From Paradesertivirga sp966210515 (GTDB lineage: Bacteria > Bacteroidota > Bacteroidia > Sphingobacteriales > Sphingobacteriaceae): a stretch of 64,000 nt of DNA. The first letter of the stretch is position 1. Each line of letters starts with the position of its first letter. The notes beneath the pieces are model-generated. The model saw nothing but the letters and a program-made list of their open reading frames with translations, had not been told where the DNA came from and searched no databases. The stretch is from the NCBI GenBank assembly GCA_966210515.1, contig CBIHLM010000017.1, positions 1-64,000 on the forward strand, given 5' to 3'. This document shows positions 51,950 to 60,829 of this stretch, one piece after another. The translations under genes and the position numbers were made by a program.

Positions 51950-54283
51950 CTAATAGTGTAGCGTTAGACCCATTCCCCATTTATAATCACTGTCATAATT
52001 AGAACTTAGAGAAAAGTATCTGCTGAACATATACCGGAAGTTGACGCTATATTCTTTATCTGTATTCGCCTGGAAGTCCATTAGAATATTATTGCTTAAA
52101 GCCAGGTCGGTTCTTTCTAATTGCAGGCGGAGCTTCCCTGTATGATCGATACGCCATTCAGAACGAATCAACATGGGCAGGAGGTAGTAAAATCCTGCAT
52201 CGAATACTTTTCGCCTGTCTTTTGTATTAGGCTCTCGGGACAACGACCTGTTGTTACGATAATCGAAGCCTATAAAGGGAGCGAAGTACTGCTGATTGCC
52301 TATATATCTTAAGAAGTGATTCTCAGCTTCGAAGTCTCCTTTATAGGAGGCCCTGACTTCTGATTGAAACTCGTACTTCATCTCGGATAAGGTGAACTCG
52401 CCAAAGACTGCCTGAGTGTGGGCAACAACATCAAACCAGGGAAAAATCATTCTATCATGCTCCGTCTTTAACTTTTTGTAGCCAGTCTTTGCATAGATAT
52501 TTTTTTCACTTCCCTCGTAACTGACCACTCTGGCCATCCCGCTCGACATATGATATAAATTGTGACAGTGGAAGAACCAATCTTTATCCTCATTGGCATA
52601 AAATTCAATAGTTACTGTTTCCATTGGTCTTATATCGAAGGTGTGTTTCATTGGAGAGTATTCTCCCTGAGCATTTACAAATCTGAAAAAGTGACCGTGC
52701 AGATGCAGTGGATGCCGCATCATGGTCGCATTTGTCATGATGAACCGTACGTTCTCGCCTTTGCGGATAAGGATATTATCTGATTCAGAAAGCGTCTTAT
52801 TATTGAATGACCAGACATAACGCAGCATATTTCCGGTAAGATCCAGCCGAACTTCCCGAAACTTCTTTGTAGAATCCAATACAGAAGGGTTGATACTTTT
52901 CAGCATATCATAGCTTAACAGACTACCGTTTCCACCCATCTTACTAAACATTCCGGGCATTTGGCCATGTTCCATGGACTTATCCTGATCTGACATGTTA
53001 CCCATATCATGACCAGCATGGCCTTCTGGGGCTTGCTTTTTGGTAGTGTCCATTCCCGGCATCCCCCCATGATTCATATCAGGCATTTTAGTTCCCTGAC
53101 CCATTTTCATTCCTTTCATGTCATGCATATTCATTCCTCCACCGCTCATATCCATGCTGCTCATCATCTCATTCATTTCGCGCATCATTCCAAAATAATT
53201 TAATCTTGGAATTTCCGGGGCTCGGATCTCAGGGCCTGACCCAAAAAACATTGAGCCAAAATTTGTGACATCCCAGGAAGTGGCTCTTAACTCATATGCA
53301 CCTTCTGCGGGAATCTTGATAAGAACATCATAGGTTTCCGCGGTAGCCAGTTCCACCTGATCGATCATAAAGGGCTGCACGTTTATCCCATCCGATGCAA
53401 CGACTTGCATAGGTCCGCCGGCGAATTGCACGGTGAAATAAGAAGACGAAGACCCATTGATTATCCTAAGTTTGATTACATCCCCAGGCTTTGCATCTTT
53501 ATAGAGATTTTTGGGTTTACCGTTAATCAGGAACTGGTCGTAGTAAACGTCAGCTACATCCATAGGTGTCATCCGTTGCCATTCCTGTTTAACTTTATCT
53601 TTAAAGTATCCAGCGGCAATTGCCTCACCATAGCTTTGCAATGCACCTTTCCGGATAGAATACCATTCAGCTCCTCGTTTTAGGTAGCGTAAAACTTGAT
53701 GAGGATTTTCGTCGGTCCAGTCAGACAAAACGAGAACTTGCTCTTTCATCGGCGGCTCATCGGGCCGTTTGATGACTATGGAACCATATAAGCCTGATTG
53801 TTCCTGTACATTAGTATGAGAATGATACCAGTAGGTTCCACTCTGAACCAGTGGAAAAATGAATGTATGGGTTTTTCCAGGCAAGATTGGTGCAGTATTC
53901 AAGTACGGAACTCCATCTTCTGAATTTGGAAGAAGTAGCCCATGCCAGTGTATGGATGTCTCCATATCCATTTTATTATGCACCCTTATTATCGCTGTAT
54001 CTCCCTGTAGAAAGGACAAAGTTGGTGCAGGTATACTACCGTTAACGGCGATTGCATGGCGGTGCTTCCCTGTAAAATTCACCATCGTGTCGGCTATATA
54101 GAGATCATAATACACCTTCTTACCTTTATAGTTAAAAAGTTCGCTAGCAGGTGCTTCTATAGGTCGCTTGTCGTGGCCTATAGGGTCTGGATTAGTTTGT
54201 TGAGCATATAAGGTGGCTCCTGCTAGTAAACAAACAAACATTACTGCCAGGGAACGAATATTGGTTTTGATTTGATATAACAT
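51950..54283 (-). CDS. Multicopper oxidase with Met/His-rich insert and barrel-like C-terminal extension
   Basis: The 777-residue protein has a signal peptide (LLAGATLYAQ) and the three cupredoxin domains of a CopA/CueO-type multicopper oxidase. Copper motifs are HWHG, YWYHSHT, HPLHLHGHF and WFFHCHNLYHMSSGM with the axial methionine. Between domains (about 375-460) is a Met/His-rich segment (MDMSGGGMNMHDMKGMKMG and MNHGGMPGMDTTKK). After the last copper motif, about 180 residues (about 597-777) form a beta-rich region (FSLSSNYDSDYKWGMGLTL) ending in LHY, as in outer-membrane barrel strands. This resembles the CopB outer-membrane protein and makes the gene an apparent oxidase-barrel fusion. 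It oxidises Cu(I) in the periplasm. Confidence 0.9.
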   Translation of the reverse strand: MLYQIKTNIRSLAVMFVCLLAGATLYAQQTNPDPIGHDKRPIEAPASELFNYKGKKVYYDLYIADTMVNFTGKHRHAIAVNGSIPAPTLSFLQGDTAIIRVHNKMDMETSIHWHGLLLPNSEDGVPYLNTAPILPGKTHTFIFPLVQSGTYWYHSHTNVQEQSGLYGSIVIKRPDEPPMKEQVLVLSDWTDENPHQVLRYLKRGAEWYSIRKGALQSYGEAIAAGYFKDKVKQEWQRMTPMDVADVYYDQFLINGKPKNLYKDAKPGDVIKLRIINGSSSSYFTVQFAGGPMQVVASDGINVQPFMIDQVELATAETYDVLIKIPAEGAYELRATSWDVTNFGSMFFGSGPEIRAPEIPRLNYFGMMREMNEMMSSMDMSGGGMNMHDMKGMKMGQGTKMPDMNHGGMPGMDTTKKQAPEGHAGHDMGNMSDQDKSMEHGQMPGMFSKMGGNGSLLSYDMLKSINPSVLDSTKKFREVRLDLTGNMLRYVWSFNNKTLSESDNILIRKGENVRFIMTNATMMRHPLHLHGHFFRFVNAQGEYSPMKHTFDIRPMETVTIEFYANEDKDWFFHCHNLYHMSSGMARVVSYEGSEKNIYAKTGYKKLKTEHDRMIFPWFDVVAHTQAVFGEFTLSEMKYEFQSEVRASYKGDFEAENHFLRYIGNQQYFAPFIGFDYRNNRSLSREPNTKDRRKVFDAGFYYLLPMLIRSEWRIDHTGKLRLQLERTDLALSNNILMDFQANTDKEYSVNFRYMFSRYFSLSSNYDSDYKWGMGLTLHY

Positions 54284-54297
54284 AATTACAGTCCCTT

Positions 54298-55392
54298 TTA
54301 ATTCTTTTGTTTAACTCGCTTCTCTTCCTGTGCAGGATTATTGTCATAAGGTTTAGAAGGGTCTATTAATGGACTCTGCGACATCCTACCATGATCCATA
54401 CCTTGCATCCCTGTATTTCCTGAGTTCATATTCCCCTGATTCATGCCCTGCATGGTTTTATTGTTTCCTGTACCCATGTCCATTTTGGAGTGGTCCATAC
54501 CTTTCATTGACTTATTTTGAGTGGAACTCTGAGGCATATTCATCCTCGAATGATCCATGCCCTCCATGCTCTTACGACCAGCGGGCATATTCATCTTTGA
54601 ATGATCCATGCCTTTCATGTTATCATTACCACGAGGCATATTCATTTTAGAATGATCCATTTCATTCATGTTGCCATTGCCTATGGGCATATTCATATTC
54701 GAATGATCCATACCTTTCATGCTGCCATTGCGGTTAGGCATGTTCATCTTTGAGTGATCCATTCCTTCCATCTTATTACCAGACTGCGGCATATCCATTT
54801 TAGAGTGGTCCATTCCCGGCATAGTATTTCCCGAATCAGTTTTCATGGTTCGATGATGGTCCGCATTCATATCATGAGCGGTATCGCCCAAGTGCATATC
54901 CATACCTTCGTGGTCGTCTTCCATACCCTCGCCATGAGAATGTCCTTTCATGAGGTTTTTACCTTGCGGCCCGACACCCTCTACATAGACAAGTTTGGCG
55001 CCTTGATGCCCCGCAATCGAAACGAACACAGCAGCTACTAATGCCCCAACAAATACCAGGGCAGTAAATGAGCGCTGATGAAGTTTATAAAATAATCCTA
55101 TGCCCTGCAACAGGAAGGTTAAGCCGGATAACCAAACGGTATAGAAGGCGTAGTCTTCATGGCGCTCGTAGATTTTTGCAGCATTTTCACTTAGCTTTCC
55201 TGTATGTGCATGAAAAACATAACTCGCCAATACTGCACCCACAAATGCGGCACCCATCACGAATAATGTGGCCCATTTGATTTGGTTGTAATCCCTAAAT
55301 AACAGGATTGCCTGTAATACAACACTTAATAAAATAAGTACAATGGGGAAATGTACAACCAAGGGGTGCAGATTTGGGAAGTCGCTAAACAT
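54298..55392 (-). CDS. DUF2231 membrane protein with Met/His repeat tail
   Basis: The 364-residue protein has a DUF2231-type N-terminus (about 1-125) with four membrane helices, starting DFPNLHPLVVHFPIVLILLS, and a histidine in HPLVVHFP. The C-terminal half (about 165-345) is a tandem array of about nine units of the type GMDHSKMNMPxGN, each supplying His and several Met, for instance MDHSKMDMPQSGNKMEG. The array looks like a periplasmic copper-binding tail. DUF2231 proteins are known to bind haem or iron-sulphur-related partners, but that is not shown here. It precedes the oxidase gene by 14 nt. Confidence 0.85.
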   Translation of the reverse strand: MFSDFPNLHPLVVHFPIVLILLSVVLQAILLFRDYNQIKWATLFVMGAAFVGAVLASYVFHAHTGKLSENAAKIYERHEDYAFYTVWLSGLTFLLQGIGLFYKLHQRSFTALVFVGALVAAVFVSIAGHQGAKLVYVEGVGPQGKNLMKGHSHGEGMEDDHEGMDMHLGDTAHDMNADHHRTMKTDSGNTMPGMDHSKMDMPQSGNKMEGMDHSKMNMPNRNGSMKGMDHSNMNMPIGNGNMNEMDHSKMNMPRGNDNMKGMDHSKMNMPAGRKSMEGMDHSRMNMPQSSTQNKSMKGMDHSKMDMGTGNNKTMQGMNQGNMNSGNTGMQGMDHGRMSQSPLIDPSKPYDNNPAQEEKRVKQKN

Positions 55393-55426
55393 AACTCATT
55401 TAGTTTTAGATGAAAGTATAATTCAA

Positions 55427-56101
55427 TTATTGATGGGCACTCATTGCTTGCTCCAACTCAGCTATTTCCTTTTTTTGCTCCTCAATCATCTTCTGCGCCA
55501 TTGATTTAAACTCCGGCATTTTGGCGTGCTTCAAAATAATATTTCCCATATCCATTCCATCTTTATGGTGTTTTATCATCATTGTGGCAAATTCATGATC
55601 AACCGATCCTGATGATTCGTGATTCATCTCCATCATTTTATTCATATTATCATCCATGTCTTTACCCAAGCCGGCTTGTTTAGCAGCGGGATCGTAATCC
55701 TTTTTGGATTTATCGGCACTTTTTAACATATCTTGCAGCATATCAATATCTTTAGATTGCTTATCTGCTATTTTCTGAGCTATTTCTTTCAATTTCGGTT
55801 CGGTCCCCGATTCAATTTCAGCCTTGGCCATATCTACGGCTCCTTGATGGTGAGCTATAAGCATAGATATTAGATCGTGATCTGCATTCCCCGACATCTC
55901 AACCTGATGCATATCCTTCATCATTTTATCCATCGCCTCCATAATAGGAGAATTGGAGGCTGTAGATTCCATATTATGGCTGCTGTCAGAGCTCATATCC
56001 ATAGTAGAATCGCCCGTTTCCGAGGTAGTTGTTTTGTTTTGACATGCTGAAAAGCTTAATGCAATGGCAAGCGTTCCGATTAATAACTTTGAAGTTTTCA
56101 T
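55427..56101 (-). CDS. DUF305 lipoprotein with two copies of the domain
   Basis: The 224-residue lipoprotein has Cys20 (LSFSACQ) and a Ser/Thr/Met-rich linker. Two DUF305 units are visible: IAHHQGAVDMAKAEIESGTE with KIADKQSKDIDMLQDML, and IKHHKDGMDMGNIILKHAKM with KMIEEQKKEIAELEQAM. It is a periplasmic copper-binding candidate. It heads the tight block that continues with the DUF2231 gene (34 nt), the oxidase and the second DUF305 gene. Confidence 0.88.
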   Translation of the reverse strand: MKTSKLLIGTLAIALSFSACQNKTTTSETGDSTMDMSSDSSHNMESTASNSPIMEAMDKMMKDMHQVEMSGNADHDLISMLIAHHQGAVDMAKAEIESGTEPKLKEIAQKIADKQSKDIDMLQDMLKSADKSKKDYDPAAKQAGLGKDMDDNMNKMMEMNHESSGSVDHEFATMMIKHHKDGMDMGNIILKHAKMPEFKSMAQKMIEEQKKEIAELEQAMSAHQ

Positions 56102-56260
56102 ATTATTTAGTTCTTAATGATGTTTAAAATAGATAATGGCAAGCAGTTAAATGCTTGGATTGCATACAATTCAAGAATGCATGGGGGATACTGCTACCTA
56201 TTGAGAATAAAGGTAATGGCCAAGCAAAATGAATGGCAAACCTTCAGGTAGCACTAAGAA

Positions 56261-56689
56261 TCAGATAAGGAGAGATCTTACTTTAATAAATATAGGTGGA
56301 GAACTACCAGGCGGTGGCGGTGGATGAACGTTGGGCCAAGCAAACAGTGCTGGCTCAACAGAAAAAGCAGTGAATAAAGTAAAATAACTGATGCATTCGG
56401 CCAGAGGGGGCACTATGACAAGTTCGAAGCTACTATCCGGTTTGATGTTTTCTTTTACTGTGTAGCTTCCATGCTTTTCGCAACATGGGCAGTCTTCGCC
56501 TCCATCGCAGTGTTTTTCACCTCCAGCTTTACAATGCGCTTCCACTTTGGTCTCGTTATGATTGGCATTAAAAGAAATTGAGGTGAGAAACTCTTTAATA
56601 TGCCCCGACCCGCAGCTTACGATACATGCATACATACCTGTTATTAATAACAGATAAAATGCTGCCATACATACCGCTGCCTTTTTCAT
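56261..56689 (-). CDS. Cys/His-rich HYC_CC_PP-like secreted protein
   Basis: The 142-residue protein has a leader (AAFYLLLITGMYACIVSC) followed by GSGHIKEF. A Cys/His cluster reads HCKAGGEKHCDGGEDCPCCEKHG. The C-terminus has a proline run (HPPPPPGSSPPIFIKVRSLLI) like the endings of the proteins at 47138 and 49769. I regard these three as one family of small secreted metal-binding proteins. It is encoded between the DUF305 gene and the Zn/Cd ATPase. Confidence 0.7.
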   Translation of the reverse strand: MKKAAVCMAAFYLLLITGMYACIVSCGSGHIKEFLTSISFNANHNETKVEAHCKAGGEKHCDGGEDCPCCEKHGSYTVKENIKPDSSFELVIVPPLAECISYFTLFTAFSVEPALFAWPNVHPPPPPGSSPPIFIKVRSLLI

Positions 56690-56938
56690 ACAGGTTAAGA
56701 CAGTTGGCGGAGAAGTTTTGTTTATTTAATATGAAATTGGTTTAAAAAAGCGGCTCTACCTACAAAAATCGCAATTATGCAACATCAGCAAAGGCTCCAT
56801 ATTCGATTGTTGGTAAGTAATTTAAATTTGCGTAACATTGAATGTCCCTCCCAAAGGGACGTTTTCATAGGTAGATGTAGGGTTGGACAATAGTTCAACC
56901 CTTTTTTATTCAATAGGTTTTCGATAAATACAAGAAGG
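56690..56938. other. Intergenic stretch with hairpins
   Basis: GTCCC / GGGAC (around 56854-56870) and AGGGTTG / CAACCCT (56879-56902), followed by a TTTTTT run on the plus strand, lie downstream of the ATPase stop. On the minus strand the T-run is absent, so termination there is unclear. Nothing else is visible. Confidence 0.4.
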
Positions 56939-58954
56939 TTAAATATTCATCTTTTGAATCCTAACAGCATTCAAAATAGCTAATAAAGCAACTCCAACAT
57001 CTGCAATCACTGCCTCCCAAAGACTGGCGATACCGCCCGCGCCTAAGGATAAAACAATAATCTTAACAACCATTGCAAGAATTATATTCTGCCAAACAAT
57101 ATTTCTAGTGATCTTTCCAATTTTGATGGCTGAAACAATTTTAGAAGGCTGGTCGTTTTGAATGACCACATCTGCTGTCTCAATAGTAGCATCGCTACCT
57201 AAGCCACCCATCGCAATCCCTGCATCGGCCAGCGCCACAACCGGAGCATCGTTTACACCATCACCAATGAAAGCAATTCTGAATCCCTGGTCTTTGTAGC
57301 CTTGCACTTTCTCTACTTTTCCTTCCGGTAATAAATCCCCATAAGCATCATCAATCCCTATTTGTTTAGCGACATTATCTACCACAGATTGCTTATCTCC
57401 TGATAGCATTACTGTTTTAAGATTCAAGGCATGCATTTGTTTAATGGTTTCTGCTGCATCTTCTTTTATCTCATCTGCTATCGTGATGTAACCGGCATAT
57501 TGAGAATTAACTGCGACAACGACAATCGTATCCACGACCTGTTCAACTTCCGCAGGAAATGCAATGTTGAATTTCTTCATCAGCTTCACGTTACCGGCAA
57601 GAATTTCCTTTCCGTCAACGGTTCCCTTCAAGCCATGACCTGAGATTTCCTCAACATTTGTAGCTGAGGTTGTTCCAACAGAGTCTCCCGCATACTCAAC
57701 TACTGCTTTTCCCACAGGATGAGTTGAGCTCTTCTCGAGTACAGCGGTAAGTCTAACAAGTTCCCCTTCTTCAATACCCTGAACTACCACCTTTTGAACC
57801 TTAAAAACGCCTTTGGTAAGTGTTCCGGTTTTGTCCATAATGACTGAATTTATTTTCGTCATTACATCCAAAAAATTCCCTCCTTTAAACAGAATGCCAT
57901 TTTTTGAGGCGAGACCGATGCCCCCGAAATATCCCAATGGTATTGAAACAACCAGGGCGCATGGACAACTGATAACCAGAAATACCAAACCCCGATAGAG
58001 CCAGTCATTGAAATCATAATTATCTACTACGAAGTAAGGAACTGCGACAACTGCCAGAGCCAGGAAGAAAACAATCGGCGTATAAACTTTAGCAAAGCGA
58101 GAAATAAACAATTGGGTTTGAGATTTCCTTGCCGTAGCGTCCTGCACCATTTCCAGAATTTTACTCAGCTTGCTATCCTTAAATAAAGCAGTAACTTTTA
58201 CTTCTGAAACTGTATTGAGATTGATCATCCCCGCAAGGATTGGCTCACCTTTGCGCTTGGTATCAGGCTTGCTTTCTCCAGTAAGGGCAGCCGTGTTGAA
58301 TGAAGCACTTTCAGAAATCAATTCCCCATCCAGTGCCACTTTTTCGCCGGATTTAATTTGAATCGTTTCTCCTAATTTTATTTGAGATGGACTGACAACA
58401 GAGGCTTGTCCATTCCTGATCACAGTAACAGAGTCTGGCCGAATATCAAGCAATGCCTTGATATTGGCTTTTGCTCTGCGAACAGCAGAATCCTGGAACC
58501 ATTCACCAATGGAATAGAAAACCATCACAGCAACACCTTCGGAATATTCACCAATTAAGAAGGCTCCCAGAGTAGCCACACTCATCAGAACGAATTCATT
58601 AAAGAAGTCACCGCGACTTGCTTTGCGAAAGGCCAATGCCAAAACACTCCATCCTGCCAGTAAATAGGCAAGTCCATTAACAACTAATGACCATGGATAC
58701 TGAAGCTTGACATCAAAGGCGTATTCTAAAACTAAGAGTGTTACTAGAATCAATAAAGCCGTCAACAAAGACCAACGTTCTATCCACCAAGGCTTATTAG
58801 CTGATTCTTCACCGTGATTATGTTCCTCTCCATTTTCCTCATGGTCATGACTTTCGTCTAAAGCATGAGTAATTGGTTCGCTTTTACTAATCTCTTTTTG
58901 ACGTATAACCTTTGTCGGCTTTCCGTTATTATTTTCACAACATTCTTCGCTCAT
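56939..58954 (-). CDS. Zn/Cd/Pb-type P1B ATPase
   Basis: The 671-residue ATPase has no HMA domain. Its N-terminus has a Cys-Cys pair (EECCENNN) and a His/Glu-rich stretch (DESHDHEENGEEHNHGEE). The transmembrane site is Cys330-Pro-Cys332 (SCPCALVVSIPLGYFGGIG), the P1B-2 form. The phosphorylation site (MDKTGTLTKGVF) and GDGVNDAP are intact. Export of zinc, cadmium or lead from the cytosol is expected, in contrast to the copper pumps. The Fur-family regulator gene lies 170 nt upstream in the same direction and may control it. Confidence 0.9.
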   Translation of the reverse strand: MSEECCENNNGKPTKVIRQKEISKSEPITHALDESHDHEENGEEHNHGEESANKPWWIERWSLLTALLILVTLLVLEYAFDVKLQYPWSLVVNGLAYLLAGWSVLALAFRKASRGDFFNEFVLMSVATLGAFLIGEYSEGVAVMVFYSIGEWFQDSAVRRAKANIKALLDIRPDSVTVIRNGQASVVSPSQIKLGETIQIKSGEKVALDGELISESASFNTAALTGESKPDTKRKGEPILAGMINLNTVSEVKVTALFKDSKLSKILEMVQDATARKSQTQLFISRFAKVYTPIVFFLALAVVAVPYFVVDNYDFNDWLYRGLVFLVISCPCALVVSIPLGYFGGIGLASKNGILFKGGNFLDVMTKINSVIMDKTGTLTKGVFKVQKVVVQGIEEGELVRLTAVLEKSSTHPVGKAVVEYAGDSVGTTSATNVEEISGHGLKGTVDGKEILAGNVKLMKKFNIAFPAEVEQVVDTIVVVAVNSQYAGYITIADEIKEDAAETIKQMHALNLKTVMLSGDKQSVVDNVAKQIGIDDAYGDLLPEGKVEKVQGYKDQGFRIAFIGDGVNDAPVVALADAGIAMGGLGSDATIETADVVIQNDQPSKIVSAIKIGKITRNIVWQNIILAMVVKIIVLSLGAGGIASLWEAVIADVGVALLAILNAVRIQKMNI

Positions 58955-59124
58955 AACTATATTTTAAAAGTACACCCCTGCATTAAAACCCATTTCAGAT
59001 ATCAGTTTATACAGTAATGGAGACAACAGCAATACACATTTCCAACAATTGAGTCTTTTCATAATTCTTTATTTAATTACAATACAAAAGTATCTCCCCG
59101 GTCAATGCAATGGTATTGCAAAGA

Positions 59125-59538
59125 CTACATGCACTTATTACAAGTTCCTTTAATTATCAGATTCGATTCGTCGGATCTAAATCCGTCCGGCAATTTTACT
59201 GTGGGCAAAATAGTATCAGGTAAACAAAACGTTTCCTGACAAGTATTGCAGTGAAAATGAACATGTAAGTCGTGATGGCCGACCGTATCACAATCATCGA
59301 CACATAAGGCATATTTAGGAGCGCCTGTTCCATCGTCTATCAAATGAACCAGACCATGCTCTTCGAAATTTTTCAAAGATCTGTAGATAGTAATTCTATC
59401 AGCTGGAGCAAGCCCTTTTTCGATATCAGTTAGGCTTAAAGTACTTTTTTGTTTAACCAAATAGTCAAGAACCAACAGGCGCATTGCAGTTGGCTTTATA
59501 TTCTTTTCAAACAATTTTTCCTCAATACTTTTATCCAT
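59125..59538 (-). CDS. Fur-family metal-responsive regulator
   Basis: The 137-residue protein is a Fur-type regulator: an N-terminal winged helix (KNIKPTAMRLLVLDYLVKQKSTLSLTDIEKGL, then DRITIYRSLKNFEEHGLVHLI) and a C-terminal metal-binding half with HHDLHVHFHCNTCQETFC and a final CNKC. The His cluster and the two CxxC pairs match the zinc-binding Zur and related groups. It lies 9 nt after the CzcB-type gene. It may repress or sense for the Czc and ATPase genes. Confidence 0.88.
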   Translation of the reverse strand: MDKSIEEKLFEKNIKPTAMRLLVLDYLVKQKSTLSLTDIEKGLAPADRITIYRSLKNFEEHGLVHLIDDGTGAPKYALCVDDCDTVGHHDLHVHFHCNTCQETFCLPDTILPTVKLPDGFRSDESNLIIKGTCNKCM

Positions 59539-59547
59539 ACATTCTAC

Positions 59548-60819
59548 TTAATGAGCGTGTCCTCCACCTCCCGACATCTTAGCTAATACAAAAAATGCCC
59601 CTTTTGTTATTACCACTGAATTAGGAGGTATACTTTTCATTACGGTAATCTCTGTATATCCAACGTCAGATACACCTTTAACCACTTGCACTCTTTCAAA
59701 ATATAAGTTTTCTTCTTTACCGTGGTCATCCTTATGCCCTTCTTCCTTGCCGTGTTCCCCGGTTTCCTCGTGAGAACCTTCTTCATGGGTTTCTTTAGGA
59801 GCTGTAGTCTGAACAAAAATGTAATCCTTACCCTCGTCAGAAACGATTGCATCGGTAGGAACTGCCGCCGTCATTCTTTGCCCAATACTGATTAAAGCCG
59901 TGATACTCATTCCCTCAATTAACTCGGGATTCCTTCCAAGTACTACTGAGTGTACTGGAATAGTCTTTGATTCATTTGCGAAAGCTGTTCCGATTGAATA
60001 GATCTTCGCGTCATACTCCTTTCCAGGATTATTCGTCAGGGTAAAATGAATGGTTTGATTTTGGTGAAGGCTCGGAAGATCTTTTTCATAAACGAAGAGA
60101 TCGAGGTGTAAGGAAGAGTTATTTACTATCTCGGCAACCGGTGTACTTTGATCAATTGGAGAGCCTATTTGCGCAGTCACATTACTGACTGTCCCGCTAA
60201 TCGGAGCTGTGATACCGATTGTCGTGCTAATTCTCCCTCTGCTTACAGAACCCGGCGATATCCCTACAGCACTGAGTTGCTCTTGTAAGGCATTTCTCCT
60301 GCTTCGAAGTGAGGTAAGTTCTGCTTGCGCTCTTTGTACATTTTTCAATGGAGCTGCGTCACCGGCAACTAACACTCTCTGTCTGTTCAGCTCCTTTTCA
60401 GCTAATGTAATCTGGGCATTTACATCTTGTAGTTCTTGCTGAGTCTGTGCAGCTTCAGGATTCACAATAGTGGCTACAACCTGGCCCTTCCTCACATAAC
60501 TTCCAGGCTGAATAGACAGCGAACGCAAGACTCCACTAGTTAAAGAAGTTATAAAGGCTTTGTTTTGAGCCGGAACAGTGAGGGTCCCATTTGCTCTTAT
60601 TGAACTTCTAAGATTCTTGCTTTCAATGGCACCTAAAATTATTCCGCCGGTTTTAATTTGTTCTGCGGTAAGCGATACAACAGTTTCGCTCCCTTCCTCA
60701 TGTCCGCCTTCTTCGTGTCCGGCTTCCGCACTTTCTGCCTCTTTAGCGGCCCCGTTTTCGCCACTTTTACAAGCAGAAAGAAATGCCAGTAACGCTAGAA
60801 ATATAATGGGTCGTTTCAT
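59548..60819 (-). CDS. czcB: RND efflux periplasmic adaptor (CzcB-like)
   Basis: The 423-residue lipoprotein has Cys17 (AFLSACKSG) and an acidic/His-rich linker (HEEGGHEEGSE). The membrane-fusion part has VLRSLSIQPGSYVRKGQVVATI, a long coiled-coil hairpin (LQDVNAQITLAEKELNRQ) and the lipoyl half GTVSNVTAQIGSPIDQS. Near the C-terminus a second His-rich insert (HGKEEGHKDDHGKEE) could bind zinc. It lacks the heavy-metal-binding domain of the Cus adaptors. It lies 10 nt after the czcA fusion gene and 9 nt before the Fur gene. Zn, Co, Ni or Cd are the likely substrates. Confidence 0.9.
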   Translation of the reverse strand: MKRPIIFLALLAFLSACKSGENGAAKEAESAEAGHEEGGHEEGSETVVSLTAEQIKTGGIILGAIESKNLRSSIRANGTLTVPAQNKAFITSLTSGVLRSLSIQPGSYVRKGQVVATIVNPEAAQTQQELQDVNAQITLAEKELNRQRVLVAGDAAPLKNVQRAQAELTSLRSRRNALQEQLSAVGISPGSVSRGRISTTIGITAPISGTVSNVTAQIGSPIDQSTPVAEIVNNSSLHLDLFVYEKDLPSLHQNQTIHFTLTNNPGKEYDAKIYSIGTAFANESKTIPVHSVVLGRNPELIEGMSITALISIGQRMTAAVPTDAIVSDEGKDYIFVQTTAPKETHEEGSHEETGEHGKEEGHKDDHGKEENLYFERVQVVKGVSDVGYTEITVMKSIPPNSVVITKGAFFVLAKMSGGGGHAH

Positions 60820-60829
60820 TTTAATATTC

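Noticed and set aside
54400..54840. CRISPR array or DNA-level tandem repeat
   Set aside because: The period is near 40 nt, but the repeats are in frame, vary in DNA sequence and encode the Met/His motif. They are protein repeats of the DUF2231 gene.
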